Shown here one piece after another: positions 29,145 to 39,753 of a stretch of 64,000 nt of DNA. Source of the DNA: an uncultured Sulfitobacter sp. (GTDB lineage: Bacteria > Pseudomonadota > Alphaproteobacteria > Rhodobacterales > Rhodobacteraceae). The DNA lies in NCBI GenBank assembly GCA_913060815.1, contig CAJXSZ010000004.1, forward strand, positions 62,001-126,000, written 5' to 3'. The position numbers were made by a program, and so were the translations under genes. Every line of letters starts with the position of its first letter. Position 1 is the first letter of the stretch. The notes under the pieces are model-generated. The model worked only from the letters and a program-made list of their open reading frames with translations. It ran no database searches and was not told where the DNA came from.

Positions 29145-30026
29145 ATGGTCGGACAATTTGAACAGGCACTTCTCGCGCTCATGATCTTTGTAATCATGCT
29201 GGGGATGGGTGCGTCGCTCACACCGCGTGACTTTATTCTGGCGCTCAAGCGGCCGTACGGGCTGATGATCGGGGTCGTCTCGCAATACGGGTTTATGCCC
29301 TTCATCGGCTTTCTGCTGGCACTGGTGCTGCCCGTGTCCGACCCGATCAAGATCGGCATTCTGATCATGTCCTGCATGCCGGGTGGGACCACCTCGAACA
29401 TCTTCACATACTTCTCCAAAGGCAATCTCGCTTTGTCGGTGTTGATGACGGTGACGTCCACAGTGTTTGGTGTGTTGCTCATCCCGTTGGTGCTGGTGCT
29501 CTATGCAGGCGCGCTGGATGTGGACATCCCGCGCGAGAATATCATCATCACGCTGGTGCTTCTGCTGGTACCTGTGGGCATCGGGATGCTGCTGCGCAAG
29601 GTGAGTGCCAATATGGGTGCGGTGACCGAGTTTTTAGGCTCCGTATTGGCAGTGTTCTTTATCCTCTTCCTGATTGTCTCATGGATTCCGCGCAACTTTG
29701 CGTTTCTGATGGAGACGGGCTGGGCCACCTACGTGGCTTCCATTGCCATTGGCCTCATTGGTATCACGACGGGGTATCTGTTCGCCAAGGCGCTCAAGCT
29801 GCACCCGCGCAATGCGCGCACCGTGGGGCTTGAGACAGGTATCCAAAACGGCCCACTCGCGATTGCGATTATTGCCTTCACCTTCTCGGGCGTGGAACAG
29901 CAAGCGATCAACGCGGTGCCGGTGCTTTATTCACTTTTCATCGTGATCGTCTCGGCGCTTGTCACGCTCTATTTCCGCCGCGCCAACACGGCAGCAGAAC
30001 AGAAGATGCCCGACGGTCTGCTCTGA
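29145..30026 (+). CDS. Bile acid:sodium symporter (BASS) family transporter
   Basis: Polytopic; LVLPVSDPIKIGILIMSCMPGGTTSNIFTYFSKGNLALSV; GLETGIQNGPLAIAI. Confidence 0.88.
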   Translation: MVGQFEQALLALMIFVIMLGMGASLTPRDFILALKRPYGLMIGVVSQYGFMPFIGFLLALVLPVSDPIKIGILIMSCMPGGTTSNIFTYFSKGNLALSVLMTVTSTVFGVLLIPLVLVLYAGALDVDIPRENIIITLVLLLVPVGIGMLLRKVSANMGAVTEFLGSVLAVFFILFLIVSWIPRNFAFLMETGWATYVASIAIGLIGITTGYLFAKALKLHPRNARTVGLETGIQNGPLAIAIIAFTFSGVEQQAINAVPVLYSLFIVIVSALVTLYFRRANTAAEQKMPDGLL

Positions 30027-30149
30027 TCTGGCCGTGGCGACACGCGTGGCAATCATGCCGCATCACACGATTGCTATGACATTGCCTTCGCAGTGCCCCG
30101 AATGCTCTGATAGACACAGGGCCGAGCAGAACAAAAGAAAAGTAGTACT

Positions 30150-31316
30150 ATGAAAATTGCTGTTTTCGGTTTGGGCTATGTGGGGATCTCCAATGCGGCC
30201 CTGTTGGCCCAGAACCATAGCGTCACAGGGGTGGACCTTGACGCTGACCGCGTGGCGCAGGTTAACGATCGCATCAGCCCTGTAATTGATGATGAGCTAA
30301 GCACTTTCCTGACCGAACAGGCGCTCGACTTGCGTGCAACTACGCAGGCAGAAGAGGCGCTGGACGGTGCCGAACTGGTCATCGTGGCCACGCCAACCAA
30401 CTATGACCCCGATACCAACTCCTTCAACACCTCGAGCGTTGACATGGTGCTGTCCCAAGCCGTGCGCCATTGCGCGGACAGCACAATCATCATCAAATCG
30501 ACAATCCCCGTAGGCTATATCGAACGCATGCGCGCGGAGCTGGGAACAGATCGCATCATTTTCAGCCCCGAGTTTTTGCGCGAGGGACAGGCGTTGCGTG
30601 ACAACCTGTATCCCAACCGTATCGTCGTGGGCGACCAGACCGAGCGCGGTCAGGCCTTTGCCGATGTGATGGTGCAGGGTGCAGCGATAGACGATATTCC
30701 TGTCCTTCTGACCAACCCCTCCGAGGCTGAAGCGATCAAGCTTTTTTCCAACACATATCTCGCCATGCGCGTTGCCTATTTTAACGAGCTGGACAGCTAT
30801 GCCATGGCAGGCGGGATGGACAGCCGCCAGATTATCGACGGTATCAGTCTCGATCCGCGTATTGGCGGGCATTATAACAATCCATCGTTTGGCTACGGCG
30901 GCTATTGCCTGCCCAAAGATACCAAACAGTTGCTCGCGAATTACAACGATGTGCCACAAAACCTGATCCGCGCGATTGTGGATGCCAACCGCACCCGCAA
31001 GGATTTTCTTGCCGACCAGATCATCGCAAAGGCTCCGAAGGTCGTGGGCGTCTATCGTTTGGCGATGAAGAGCGGATCGGACAATTACCGTCAAAGCTCG
31101 ATCCAGGGAATTATGAAACGCATCAAGGCCAAGGGCATCGAGGTCATTGTGTTTGAACCATTGCTGGATGATGAGCCCTTTTTCGGTTCCCGTGTTTACC
31201 GCGACCTTGAAGCTTTCAAAGCGGACTCTGACCTGATCGTGACAAACCGTCAGGCTGAAGTTCTGGATGATGTGCAGGAAAAAGTTTTCACCCGCGATTT
31301 GTTCGGTCTAGACTGA
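30150..31316 (+). CDS. ugd: UDP-glucose 6-dehydrogenase/nucleotide sugar dehydrogenase
   Basis: 388 aa; [67 protein letters not shown]. Confidence 0.9.
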   Translation: MKIAVFGLGYVGISNAALLAQNHSVTGVDLDADRVAQVNDRISPVIDDELSTFLTEQALDLRATTQAEEALDGAELVIVATPTNYDPDTNSFNTSSVDMVLSQAVRHCADSTIIIKSTIPVGYIERMRAELGTDRIIFSPEFLREGQALRDNLYPNRIVVGDQTERGQAFADVMVQGAAIDDIPVLLTNPSEAEAIKLFSNTYLAMRVAYFNELDSYAMAGGMDSRQIIDGISLDPRIGGHYNNPSFGYGGYCLPKDTKQLLANYNDVPQNLIRAIVDANRTRKDFLADQIIAKAPKVVGVYRLAMKSGSDNYRQSSIQGIMKRIKAKGIEVIVFEPLLDDEPFFGSRVYRDLEAFKADSDLIVTNRQAEVLDDVQEKVFTRDLFGLD

Positions 31317-31320
31317 CCAG

Positions 31321-32184
31321 ATGAACATCCTTGTTTTCGGATACAACGGTCAAGTCGCCACTGAATTGCGCGCTTTGTCTAATGAGCAGACGCAGATTAC
31401 GGCATTGGGTCGAAGCGATGCGGACCTGACCGATCCTGCGGCCTGCGCTGCGGCGATTGCCGCGTATGAACCCGATGCAGTCATCAATGCTGCGGCTTAC
31501 ACAGCCGTTGACCGTGCGGAGGAGGAGGAGGAGCTCGCGTTGCGCATCAACGCAGACGCTCCCGCTGCGATGGCGTTAGCCTGTGCTGCACAGGCAATCC
31601 CGCTTGTGACCATTTCGACCGATTACGTGTTTTCAGGCACAGGACAGGCGCCGTGGCAGCCTCAGGATGTGACGGGGCCAATCGGGGCGTATGGGCGGAC
31701 GAAATTGGCGGGCGAACGGGCGGTGGTATCGGCAGGGGGCGCGTGGGCAGTTCTGCGCACCTCTTGGGTCGTTTCTGCGCATGGCAACAACTTTGTCAAA
31801 ACGATGCTGCGTCTTGGGGTGGAGCGTGACGAGTTGAACGTTGTTGACGATCAGATTGGTGGACCCACTGGCGCCGCCGAGATTGCACAGGCATGTATTA
31901 CGATTGCGCAAGCATTAAAGGCAGACCCGTCACGTTCTGGCATCTACCATTTTGCCGGGGCCCCCGACACAAGCTGGGCTGAATTTGCGCGTACCATTTT
32001 TGACAAAGCTGGCATTGAATGCACAGTGAACGGCATACCCTCATCCGAGTATCCTACCCCTGCCGCGAGGCCGTTGAATTCGCGCATGGACTGCACCAAA
32101 ACCACCGAGGTGTTCGGGATCAAGCGCCCTGACTGGGGCGAGAGCCTTGATGATATTCTCGCAGAGCTTGGCCGCAAGCCGTAA
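31321..32184 (+). CDS. rfbD: dTDP-4-dehydrorhamnose reductase
   Basis: VFGYNGQVATEL, NAAAYTAVDRAEEEEELALRINADAP, STDYVFSGTG, RTSWVVSAHGNNFVKTMLRL. Confidence 0.93.
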   Translation: MNILVFGYNGQVATELRALSNEQTQITALGRSDADLTDPAACAAAIAAYEPDAVINAAAYTAVDRAEEEEELALRINADAPAAMALACAAQAIPLVTISTDYVFSGTGQAPWQPQDVTGPIGAYGRTKLAGERAVVSAGGAWAVLRTSWVVSAHGNNFVKTMLRLGVERDELNVVDDQIGGPTGAAEIAQACITIAQALKADPSRSGIYHFAGAPDTSWAEFARTIFDKAGIECTVNGIPSSEYPTPAARPLNSRMDCTKTTEVFGIKRPDWGESLDDILAELGRKP

Positions 32185-32185
32185 G

Positions 32186-33172
32186 CTATAGATGTGCCTC
32201 GGCATAGCGCCATGCGTCGCGTATAATCGTATCGAGGTCACTATGCTGCGCGGACCAGCCCAGAATGTCATGCGCACGCTGAGCGTCGGCCACCAGCGTC
32301 GCTGGATCACCCTCACGGCGCGGTGCTTCCTCGACCACGAATGACTTGCCCGAAATGCGTCGCACGGCATCAATAACCTCACGAACGCTGGCGCCTGTTC
32401 CCGTGCCGAGGTTGATTGCCTGCTTGCCAGCACAATCATGTTTTTGCAGCCACGTCACAGCAGCCACATGGCCAGAGGCCAGATCGGACACATGGATATA
32501 GTCGCGCACGCAGGTGCCATCGGGCGTGGCATAATCTGTGCCGTTTACCTTGATCAAATCGCGCTGCCCGCGTGCCGCTTGAATAACCAACGGGATCAGG
32601 TGTGTCTCGGGATCATGACGCTCACCGGTGCGTCCCTGTGCATCCGCGCCCGAGGCGTTAAAATAACGCAATGCGATGGTTTGCAGTCCGTAGGCTTCGG
32701 CGCAGCGCTCCAGAATGGTCTCGACCATTGCTTTGCTGTCGCCATAAGGATTGATCGGTGCGCGCGGCAAGTCTTCGGACAACAGAGCCGCCCCATCCAC
32801 ATTGCCGTAGACCGCAGCCGTGGAGGAAAAGACCAGCCGCTTTACTCCTGCGGTGTTCATTGCCTCAAGCAGCGAGAGCGTGCCCGCAACGTTGTTCTGA
32901 AAGTACGGCACAGGAGCATGGACCGAAGCGCCTGCTTCGATCAGCGCAGCGAAGTGGATCACGCTGTCAATGCTATGCTCTTGCAAAGTTTGGACCAGTT
33001 TGGCGGTATCGGCCAGATCACCCTCAACAAGCACGTCACCAAAACAGGCATCACGATGGCCCGTTGAGAAGTTGTCGTAGATCACAGGACGATAGCCCGC
33101 TTGCGCCAAAGCCAATGTCGTGTGCGAGCCGATATAGCCCGCGCCACCTACGACAAGGATGTTCTTGCTCAT
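32186..33172 (-). CDS. galE: UDP-glucose 4-epimerase
   Basis: VVGGAGYIGSHTTLALAQAGY, NPYGDSKAMVE, YFNASGADAQGRTGERHDPETHLIP. Confidence 0.93.
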   Translation of the reverse strand: MSKNILVVGGAGYIGSHTTLALAQAGYRPVIYDNFSTGHRDACFGDVLVEGDLADTAKLVQTLQEHSIDSVIHFAALIEAGASVHAPVPYFQNNVAGTLSLLEAMNTAGVKRLVFSSTAAVYGNVDGAALLSEDLPRAPINPYGDSKAMVETILERCAEAYGLQTIALRYFNASGADAQGRTGERHDPETHLIPLVIQAARGQRDLIKVNGTDYATPDGTCVRDYIHVSDLASGHVAAVTWLQKHDCAGKQAINLGTGTGASVREVIDAVRRISGKSFVVEEAPRREGDPATLVADAQRAHDILGWSAQHSDLDTIIRDAWRYAEAHL

Positions 33173-33203
33173 CTGTTTCCCTTGGTCTTATCCGCTTTCA
33201 CGG

Positions 33204-34697
33204 TCAAAATGTCTGGTCGTACTCACCGACACCCGGTTCGGTCCGAATGATCGCGTCGATCTCGTTGAAAATGCGGCGCAACTCGTATTCGCTGTCCGCA
33301 CTCTCGCAGACAACCACCAAATTGGGTGTATTAGACGAGGCGCGCACCAAACCCCAACTGCCGTTATCCATGATGACACGTGCGCCGTTCACCGTGACAA
33401 CTTGCGCCACCTTGCGGCCAGCTAATTCGGTCAGCGGTTCCAGCTTTTTCACAATGCGGGCGAGGATGTCATATTTCTCCTCGTCTGCCGCATAGGGCGA
33501 CATGGTGGGCGTTGCATAGGTCACGGGCAGCGCGCGGCGCAGGTCCGACATGGACATATCGGGGTTGCGGTCCATCAGCTTGCAAATCTCGACAGCGACG
33601 CGCATGCCGCAGTCATATCCTCGCCCGATAGGTTCTGACAAAAAGTAGTGGCCTGATTTCTCGAAACCCGCCAGCGCGCCCAGCTCTTTGACACGGCGCT
33701 TCATGTGGCTGTGGCCTGTTTTCCAATAGTCCGCCGTGACGCCATTGGCGCGCAATTCGGGGTCCGAGGCATAGAGCCCCGTAGATTTCACATCCGCGAC
33801 AAAGGTGCTGTTGGGGTAAATCTTGGACAGATCACGCGCCATGATAACGCCGACCTTATCCGCAAAAATCTCTTCCCCCTCGTCATCGACCACACCGCAG
33901 CGGTCGCCATCGCCGTCAAAGCCCAGCGCAAAATCAGCGCCCGATGCTTTGACGCTGTCGCTCATGTCATGGAGCATCTCCATGGCTTCGGGGTTCGGGT
34001 TGTAATGGGGAAAGGTGTAGTCCAGCTCGTTATGGCTCTCTACAACTTCAACGCCAAGACGGCGGAACAGCTCGGGCGCAAAAGCGGCCGCAGTACCGTT
34101 GCCGGTGGCACAGACCACCTTGAGCTTGCGCGTCATTTTGAAGTCGCCAACCAGATCGTCGAGGTAGGCTTCGCGCACGCCCTCAACGAATTCATACTTG
34201 CCGCCTTCGCGCATCTCGCCGCGTCCTTCGAGTACGATATCGCGCAGCTCGTTCATCTCGTCAGGGCCGTGGGTGAGCGGACGCTCGAACCCCATTTTTA
34301 CACCTGTCCAGCCATTCGGATTGTGGCTGGCTGTGACCATCGCAACCGCAGGTGCATCCAGATGAAACTGCGCGAAATAAGCCATCGGCGACAGGGCAGG
34401 GCCGATGTCTTTCACATGAATACCTGCCTGCATCAGACCCAGCATGAGCGCGTTCTTGATGCTCAGCGAGTAGTCGCGGTAGTCATTGCCCACGGCAATC
34501 ACAGGCTCGATCCCGCGCTGGTGCATCTGAGTGCCAAGCCCCATACCAAGAGCGGTGATGCCCGGCAGGTTGATTGCTTCGGGATACTGCCAGCGGGCAT
34601 CGTATTCGCGAAAACCTGTGGGCGCGATCATCGGGTCGCGCAGAAATTCCCAAGTGTTTGGTGTGACTTTGGGGAGAGGTTTTGTCATTGTATTCAC
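33204..34697 (-). CDS. manB: Phosphomannomutase/phosphoglucomutase
   Basis: VTASHNPNGWTGVKMG catalytic loop, GFDGDGDRCGVVDDEG metal loop. Confidence 0.9.
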   Translation of the reverse strand: MNTMTKPLPKVTPNTWEFLRDPMIAPTGFREYDARWQYPEAINLPGITALGMGLGTQMHQRGIEPVIAVGNDYRDYSLSIKNALMLGLMQAGIHVKDIGPALSPMAYFAQFHLDAPAVAMVTASHNPNGWTGVKMGFERPLTHGPDEMNELRDIVLEGRGEMREGGKYEFVEGVREAYLDDLVGDFKMTRKLKVVCATGNGTAAAFAPELFRRLGVEVVESHNELDYTFPHYNPNPEAMEMLHDMSDSVKASGADFALGFDGDGDRCGVVDDEGEEIFADKVGVIMARDLSKIYPNSTFVADVKSTGLYASDPELRANGVTADYWKTGHSHMKRRVKELGALAGFEKSGHYFLSEPIGRGYDCGMRVAVEICKLMDRNPDMSMSDLRRALPVTYATPTMSPYAADEEKYDILARIVKKLEPLTELAGRKVAQVVTVNGARVIMDNGSWGLVRASSNTPNLVVVCESADSEYELRRIFNEIDAIIRTEPGVGEYDQTF

Positions 34698-34766
34698 TCT
34701 ATCTGATCTGGCGTGCCATGATGGAATATCACTGCATGGCGGAAGTGTCAGTATGTTATCGGGTGA

Positions 34767-35807
34767 TCAGCCTTTTGTGCCGAGGCGGGTGCCGACGCCA
34801 TCGCGGTTTTGCAGGGCGCGCCACCAGTCTTCGTTATCGAGATACCATTTCACGGTTTTCTCGATCCCTTCCTCAAGGGTGACTGACGGCCGCCAGCCCA
34901 GTTCAGTGCGGATGCGCGCGGGATCAATCGCATAGCGCAGATCATGGCCGGGGCGGTCGGTGACATAGGAGATCAGGTCGGCATAGGGCTGATCCGCAGG
35001 GCGCAAACGATCCAGCGTCGCACAGATCGTGGCGACCAGATCAATGTTGCGCGCCTCGTTCTCGCCTCCGATGTTATAGCTGCGCCCGACCTCGCCTTTT
35101 TGCAGCGCCAGCAGCAACGCATCGGCGTGGTCCTCTACATAAAGCCAGTCGCGCACGTTCAGCCCCTCGCCGTAGACAGGGATAGACTTGCCCGCCAGCG
35201 CGTTCAGGATCACAACGGGCACCAGCTTTTCGGGGAAGTGGTAGGGGCCGTAATTGTTCGAGCAATTGGTCAGCACCACGGGCAGGCCGTATGTCTCGGC
35301 CCATGCGCGCACTAGATGGTCCGAGGATGCCTTGGACGCGGAATAGGGGCTGCGGGGATCGTAGGGCGTCTCTTCGGTGAACATACCTGTGTCGCCCAGT
35401 GAGCCAAAGACCTCATCGGTCGATATGTGGTGGAAGCGGAACGTATCAGGCTTGCCGCGCCCCTCCCAATAGCTGCGCGCTGCCTGCAGCAGGGTGTAGG
35501 TGCCCATCACGTTCGTCTCGATAAACGCTCCCGGCCCGTCAATAGAGCGGTCCACATGGCTCTCCGCGGCCAGATGCATGACCGCATCAGGCTGATGGTC
35601 CTTAAAAACAGTCTCTAACGCGGCAGCGTCACAGATATCGGCCTGCACAAACGCATAGCCGGGCATGTCCGCCACAGACGCTACGTTATCAAGGCAGGCG
35701 GCATAGGTCAGCGCATCGAGGTTCACCACCTCATGCCCGCGCTCCATTGCCAGCCGCACCACCGCAGAGCCAATAAAGCCTGCGCCGCCTGTTACCAGAA
35801 TCTTCAT
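34767..35807 (-). CDS. rfbB: dTDP-glucose 4,6-dehydratase
   Basis: [62 protein letters not shown]. Confidence 0.95.
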   Translation of the reverse strand: MKILVTGGAGFIGSAVVRLAMERGHEVVNLDALTYAACLDNVASVADMPGYAFVQADICDAAALETVFKDHQPDAVMHLAAESHVDRSIDGPGAFIETNVMGTYTLLQAARSYWEGRGKPDTFRFHHISTDEVFGSLGDTGMFTEETPYDPRSPYSASKASSDHLVRAWAETYGLPVVLTNCSNNYGPYHFPEKLVPVVILNALAGKSIPVYGEGLNVRDWLYVEDHADALLLALQKGEVGRSYNIGGENEARNIDLVATICATLDRLRPADQPYADLISYVTDRPGHDLRYAIDPARIRTELGWRPSVTLEEGIEKTVKWYLDNEDWWRALQNRDGVGTRLGTKG

Positions 35808-36376
35808 GCCCGGGAGTCCTCGAATGTGAATGGTGATTTGAAGTCCCTGAGTAAGGGGGCTTCTCGGTCCTTGTCCGACAGGATCGGCAAGATTGCACCC
35901 AGCGGCCAATCAATGCCGATCTCGGGATCGTCAAACCGCACGCCGCCATCTGTGCCGGGTGCGTAGTGATCCGAGCATTTGTAATTGATTTCGGTGTTGG
36001 GGGTGAGGGTCATAAATCCGTGCAAGCAACCATGCGGCACTAACAGCTGTCGCCCGTTCTCAAAGCTAAGCTCGATCCCGAACCAATCGCCGTAGGTGGG
36101 CGAACCCCTGCGTATATCCACGGCAACATCAAAGAGCGCCCCCTGACCACATCGCACCAGTTTGATTTGGGAATGCGGGGGCGCTTGGAAATGCAGGCCA
36201 CGCACCACACCCGCCTCTGTATTGAAGGAATGATTGTCTTGGACAAAATCAATCTCAATCCCCTGCGCGGCGAGTGTTTTGGCGTTCCAGCTTTCGCTGA
36301 AAAAACCGCGGTTGTCGGGATGACGTTTTGGCGTGAGTATCAGACAACCCGGTATTTTTGTGTGCTCGATGTCCAT
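35804..36376 (-). CDS. rfbC: dTDP-4-dehydrorhamnose 3,5-epimerase
   Basis: [45 protein letters not shown]. Confidence 0.95.
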   Translation of the reverse strand: MDIEHTKIPGCLILTPKRHPDNRGFFSESWNAKTLAAQGIEIDFVQDNHSFNTEAGVVRGLHFQAPPHSQIKLVRCGQGALFDVAVDIRRGSPTYGDWFGIELSFENGRQLLVPHGCLHGFMTLTPNTEINYKCSDHYAPGTDGGVRFDDPEIGIDWPLGAILPILSDKDREAPLLRDFKSPFTFEDSRA

Positions 36377-36408
36377 ATTAGGCTCGATCTTTCAGAAGGT
36401 GTGTCACG

Positions 36409-37278
36409 CTAAATCAGGCCTAGCAAATACTGGCCATACGCGGTCTTGGTCAAATCACCAGCCTGTTCCCGGAGGGCGGCCTCGTCGATCCAGCCATGAT
36501 CGAACGCAATCTCTTCGGGGCAGCCCACTTGCATGCCTTGCCGCTCAATCAGCGTGCGCACGAAGTTGCCAGCGTCCAGAAGGCTGGCATGGGTGCCTGT
36601 ATCAAGCCACGCATACCCGCGCCCCATTTGTTTCACGTCGAGCAGGCCATCCGCCAGATAGCTCTCAAGCAGGTCAACGATTTCGAGTTCGCCACGTTGG
36701 GACGGCGTGATGCTCCGTGCCCGCGCAGGGGCGGAGCCATCAAGGAAATAAAGACCTGTGATCGCATAGGGAGATGCAGGCGTTTCGGGCTTCTCCACAA
36801 TGGAGCGCACCGTGCCGTCCTCGGCAAAATCGACAACTCCGTAACGCTCGGGGTCTGTGACATGGTAGCCAAAGACCGAGCCGCCCTCGGCGCGATCACT
36901 CGCCGTTTGCAACTGCTTGGGCAGACCATGGCCAAAAAAGATATTGTCGCCCAGCACCATCGCAGAAGGCGCTCCAGCAAGGAAGTCTTCTGCCAGAAGG
37001 TAGGCCTGTGCCAACCCGTCGGGCGAGGGTTGTTCGATGAACTCTAGTGATATGCCCCATTGGCTGCCATCGCCAAGGGCGCGCTCGAATTGGGCGCGGT
37101 CGTGCGGTGTCGTGATCACTGCAATCTCCCGGATCCCCGACAGCATCAGAACACTCAGCGGATAATAGATCATGGGTTTGTCATAGATCGGCAAAAGCTG
37201 CTTCGACACGCCTTTGGTGATGGGATACAAGCGTGTGCCCGATCCGCCTGCCAACACGATCCCTTTGCGGTCCGTCAT
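36409..37278 (-). CDS. rfbA: Glucose-1-phosphate thymidylyltransferase
   Basis: KGIVLAGGSGTRLYPITKGVSKQLLPIYDKPMIYYPLSVLMLSGI; start MTDRKG. Confidence 0.95.
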   Translation of the reverse strand: MTDRKGIVLAGGSGTRLYPITKGVSKQLLPIYDKPMIYYPLSVLMLSGIREIAVITTPHDRAQFERALGDGSQWGISLEFIEQPSPDGLAQAYLLAEDFLAGAPSAMVLGDNIFFGHGLPKQLQTASDRAEGGSVFGYHVTDPERYGVVDFAEDGTVRSIVEKPETPASPYAITGLYFLDGSAPARARSITPSQRGELEIVDLLESYLADGLLDVKQMGRGYAWLDTGTHASLLDAGNFVRTLIERQGMQVGCPEEIAFDHGWIDEAALREQAGDLTKTAYGQYLLGLI

Positions 37279-37369
37279 GCTGTTCTTGCTCCCTTGCTCT
37301 GGTTCGTCTTCGCTGCAATTGCAGGTCAGCCTATGCATAAACGATAAATTTGACTGAAGTGAGGCATAA

Positions 37370-37387
37370 GGGGCTTTGTCCCGCCCC
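37370..37387 (-). terminator. Possible weak hairpin downstream of kpsM
   Basis: GGGGC-TTTGTCCC-GCCCC 5 bp stem, poor T tract. Confidence 0.25.
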
Positions 37388-37405
37388 CTGTCGCTGCTGG
37401 CAGCT

Positions 37406-38221
37406 CTATTTAAAGTCCATGTTAACGATGTCTCTGTGATAGCGGCCCAAAAGCACAATGCCAAAGAATGTGAGTACAAGCGACAGACCAAATACATAAA
37501 GCGGCGATGCCCATAGCGGATCGTATCCTGGATAGAACCCCTCGCGCATGATGCCCACAATATGAACGATGGGATTATACCACAGAATATTCTGACCCAT
37601 CGTCGGCAAGTCTTCGTAGGTGTAGAAGATGGACGAAATGAAAAACAATGGTGCTGTCACAATCCCCCAGATAGATTGCCAAAGCGGATAACAGGGCATC
37701 AGGTATGCATTGAGTGTCCCGACACCCAAAGCAAGTGTTCCCGCCATCGCCAGCGCGATGAGAATGGGGATGAGGTCCAGAACCGCTCGCGTCTCGAGGG
37801 CGACTAAAATGCCTGTCATTACAACGCAGAATACAGCCAGTTGCGTAATATAATTTAGCAAGAACCGTGCAATGATCGTATCGACATAGGTGACGCAGGG
37901 ATAAAACAGGAGAGGCCGCGAAAATGTGATCGCCTTGGTCACTTTGACCTGTACCCGCTGGTAGGTCAAAAACGCGACCATGCCCGTTGCGTAAAAGAGT
38001 GCAAAACTAATCCCGAGCGATGGCGCACGGATGCGTAGGCCGATGCTGAAAATCACTGTAATCATGGCGATAGCGCCAATCGGCTCAAGTAGCCCCCACA
38101 GGTATCCGCCCGGTGTGCGCCCATACGTTGTCGTCATCTCGCGCAGCATCAATGCAATGATTGAGCGGATCGATTTGAACCCGCGCTGGTGCGGTTGTTG
38201 GGCGTTGGGAATATCGGTCAT
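37406..38221 (-). CDS. kpsM: ABC-2 type polysaccharide export permease (KpsM-like)
   Basis: LMLREMTTTYGRTPGGYLWGLLEPIGAIAMITVIFS; adjacent to kpsE/kpsT-like genes. Confidence 0.88.
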   Translation of the reverse strand: MTDIPNAQQPHQRGFKSIRSIIALMLREMTTTYGRTPGGYLWGLLEPIGAIAMITVIFSIGLRIRAPSLGISFALFYATGMVAFLTYQRVQVKVTKAITFSRPLLFYPCVTYVDTIIARFLLNYITQLAVFCVVMTGILVALETRAVLDLIPILIALAMAGTLALGVGTLNAYLMPCYPLWQSIWGIVTAPLFFISSIFYTYEDLPTMGQNILWYNPIVHIVGIMREGFYPGYDPLWASPLYVFGLSLVLTFFGIVLLGRYHRDIVNMDFK

Positions 38222-38394
38222 TTGGCACCACAAGGTGGATTATCGACCGCGTTTATGTAAGAGTGGCCGTTGAAAAGCAACCGTGCCGAGCAGACGGACC
38301 ACTTGACCACGATTTTAACGGGGCATAGTGAGTAAAAACAGGAATTTGGATTGCCATATATGATCGCAATATCCCAAGTGCAGGGTGCTCCATC

Positions 38395-39750
38395 GTGGAT
38401 GAAATAGACCAGCCACAGCCTCTTAGCCCCGAGCAAGAAGCACGCAGAAAAGCGCGCCGTGCAAGAGCGCGTCGCGCCAAGGCTTTGAAGGCAGCACCAC
38501 CTTCTGAGGGCAAAGCGCCTGCAGTGGAGCCTGCGAAAAAGCGGGTACCAGCGCCCAAGAAAAAGGTGAACCGGCCCAAGAAGCCTCTCACGACGCGGCA
38601 GGCCAAAGATATCCCTGTTATGCCGCCAGCCCCCGCAGCACGGCTGCGCAATCGGCACAGGTCAATCTTTGTAAGCCTGTTCTTGTTCGTAGTTATCCCG
38701 ATGCTGGTGACGGTGTGGTATCTGTCGACGCGCGCGATTGACCAGTATGAATCCAAGCTGAGCTTTTCTGTACGCAAAGAGCAAAGTGAATCGGCGCTTG
38801 ATGTGATGGGCGGTCTCGCGCAACTCTCGGGTGCTGGCGGTTCGAGCGATGCGGATGTTCTGTACCAGTTTATTCAAAGTCAGGCACTGATTTCCAAAAT
38901 TGACGAGCAGTTTGATCTGCGCGAGATCTATTCAGCAGGTCATAGCCGCGATCCGGTTTTCTCCCTCAAACGCGATGCGACCATCGAAGAGCTGGTCGCC
39001 TATTGGGGCAACATCGTGCGCATCCACTATGATCGGGGCACTGGTATCATCGACTTGAGGGTGTTGGCGTTTGATCCAGCACAGGCTCAGACAATCGCTC
39101 AAGAGATCCTTCGGGAATCTGCCGACCAGATCAATAAGCTGTCAAAGGTCGCGCGCGAAGATTCGATGCAATACGCCCGTGAAGAACTGGACACTGCTGT
39201 TGAACGCCTCACTTCCGCACGCCAAGCCTTGACGCAATTCCGTTTGCGCACTCAAATCGTTGATCCATTTGCGGATTTGCAGGGACAAATGGGCCTGATG
39301 AACACCCTTCAGGCAGAGCTCGCGACCTCGCTTATCAACTTGGGCCTGTTGCGCAATTCGGTTACAGAAGACGATCCGCGTCTCGCACAAGGGCAGCGGC
39401 GCATTCAGGTGATTGAGGCGCAGATCGCTGAAGAACGTGCAAAGTTCGGCGTTGGCGGTGAAGGGCCAGGTGGCGAAGACTATGCTACGCTGGTGGCCGA
39501 GTTCGAGCGCCTGAGCGTGGACCGGGAATTTGCCGAGGAATCCTACAAGCTTGCCTTATCGGCCCATGACGCCGCACAGGCGGAAGCCGCGCGTCAAAGC
39601 CGGTATCTCGTTGCCCACATTGAGCCGACACTGGCGGAAAGCTCCGAATACCCGCAGATACCGCTGATCCTTGGCATTGTGTTCGCCTTCTTGCTCTTGT
39701 TCTGGGCCATTAGCATTTTGGTCTACTACAGCATCAGAGACAGGCGCTGA
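38395..39750 (+). CDS. kpsE: Capsule polysaccharide export inner-membrane protein (KpsE-like)
   Basis: GTG start; TM near residue 90, coiled periplasmic region, C-terminal TM LILGIVFAFLLLFWAISILVYY. Confidence 0.85.
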   Translation: MDEIDQPQPLSPEQEARRKARRARARRAKALKAAPPSEGKAPAVEPAKKRVPAPKKKVNRPKKPLTTRQAKDIPVMPPAPAARLRNRHRSIFVSLFLFVVIPMLVTVWYLSTRAIDQYESKLSFSVRKEQSESALDVMGGLAQLSGAGGSSDADVLYQFIQSQALISKIDEQFDLREIYSAGHSRDPVFSLKRDATIEELVAYWGNIVRIHYDRGTGIIDLRVLAFDPAQAQTIAQEILRESADQINKLSKVAREDSMQYAREELDTAVERLTSARQALTQFRLRTQIVDPFADLQGQMGLMNTLQAELATSLINLGLLRNSVTEDDPRLAQGQRRIQVIEAQIAEERAKFGVGGEGPGGEDYATLVAEFERLSVDREFAEESYKLALSAHDAAQAEAARQSRYLVAHIEPTLAESSEYPQIPLILGIVFAFLLLFWAISILVYYSIRDRR

Positions 39751-39753
39751 GCG

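Noticed and set aside
30027-30149. Possible small RNA or riboswitch between the BASS transporter and ugd
   Set aside because: No convincing stem or recognisable conserved riboswitch core was found in 123 bp.
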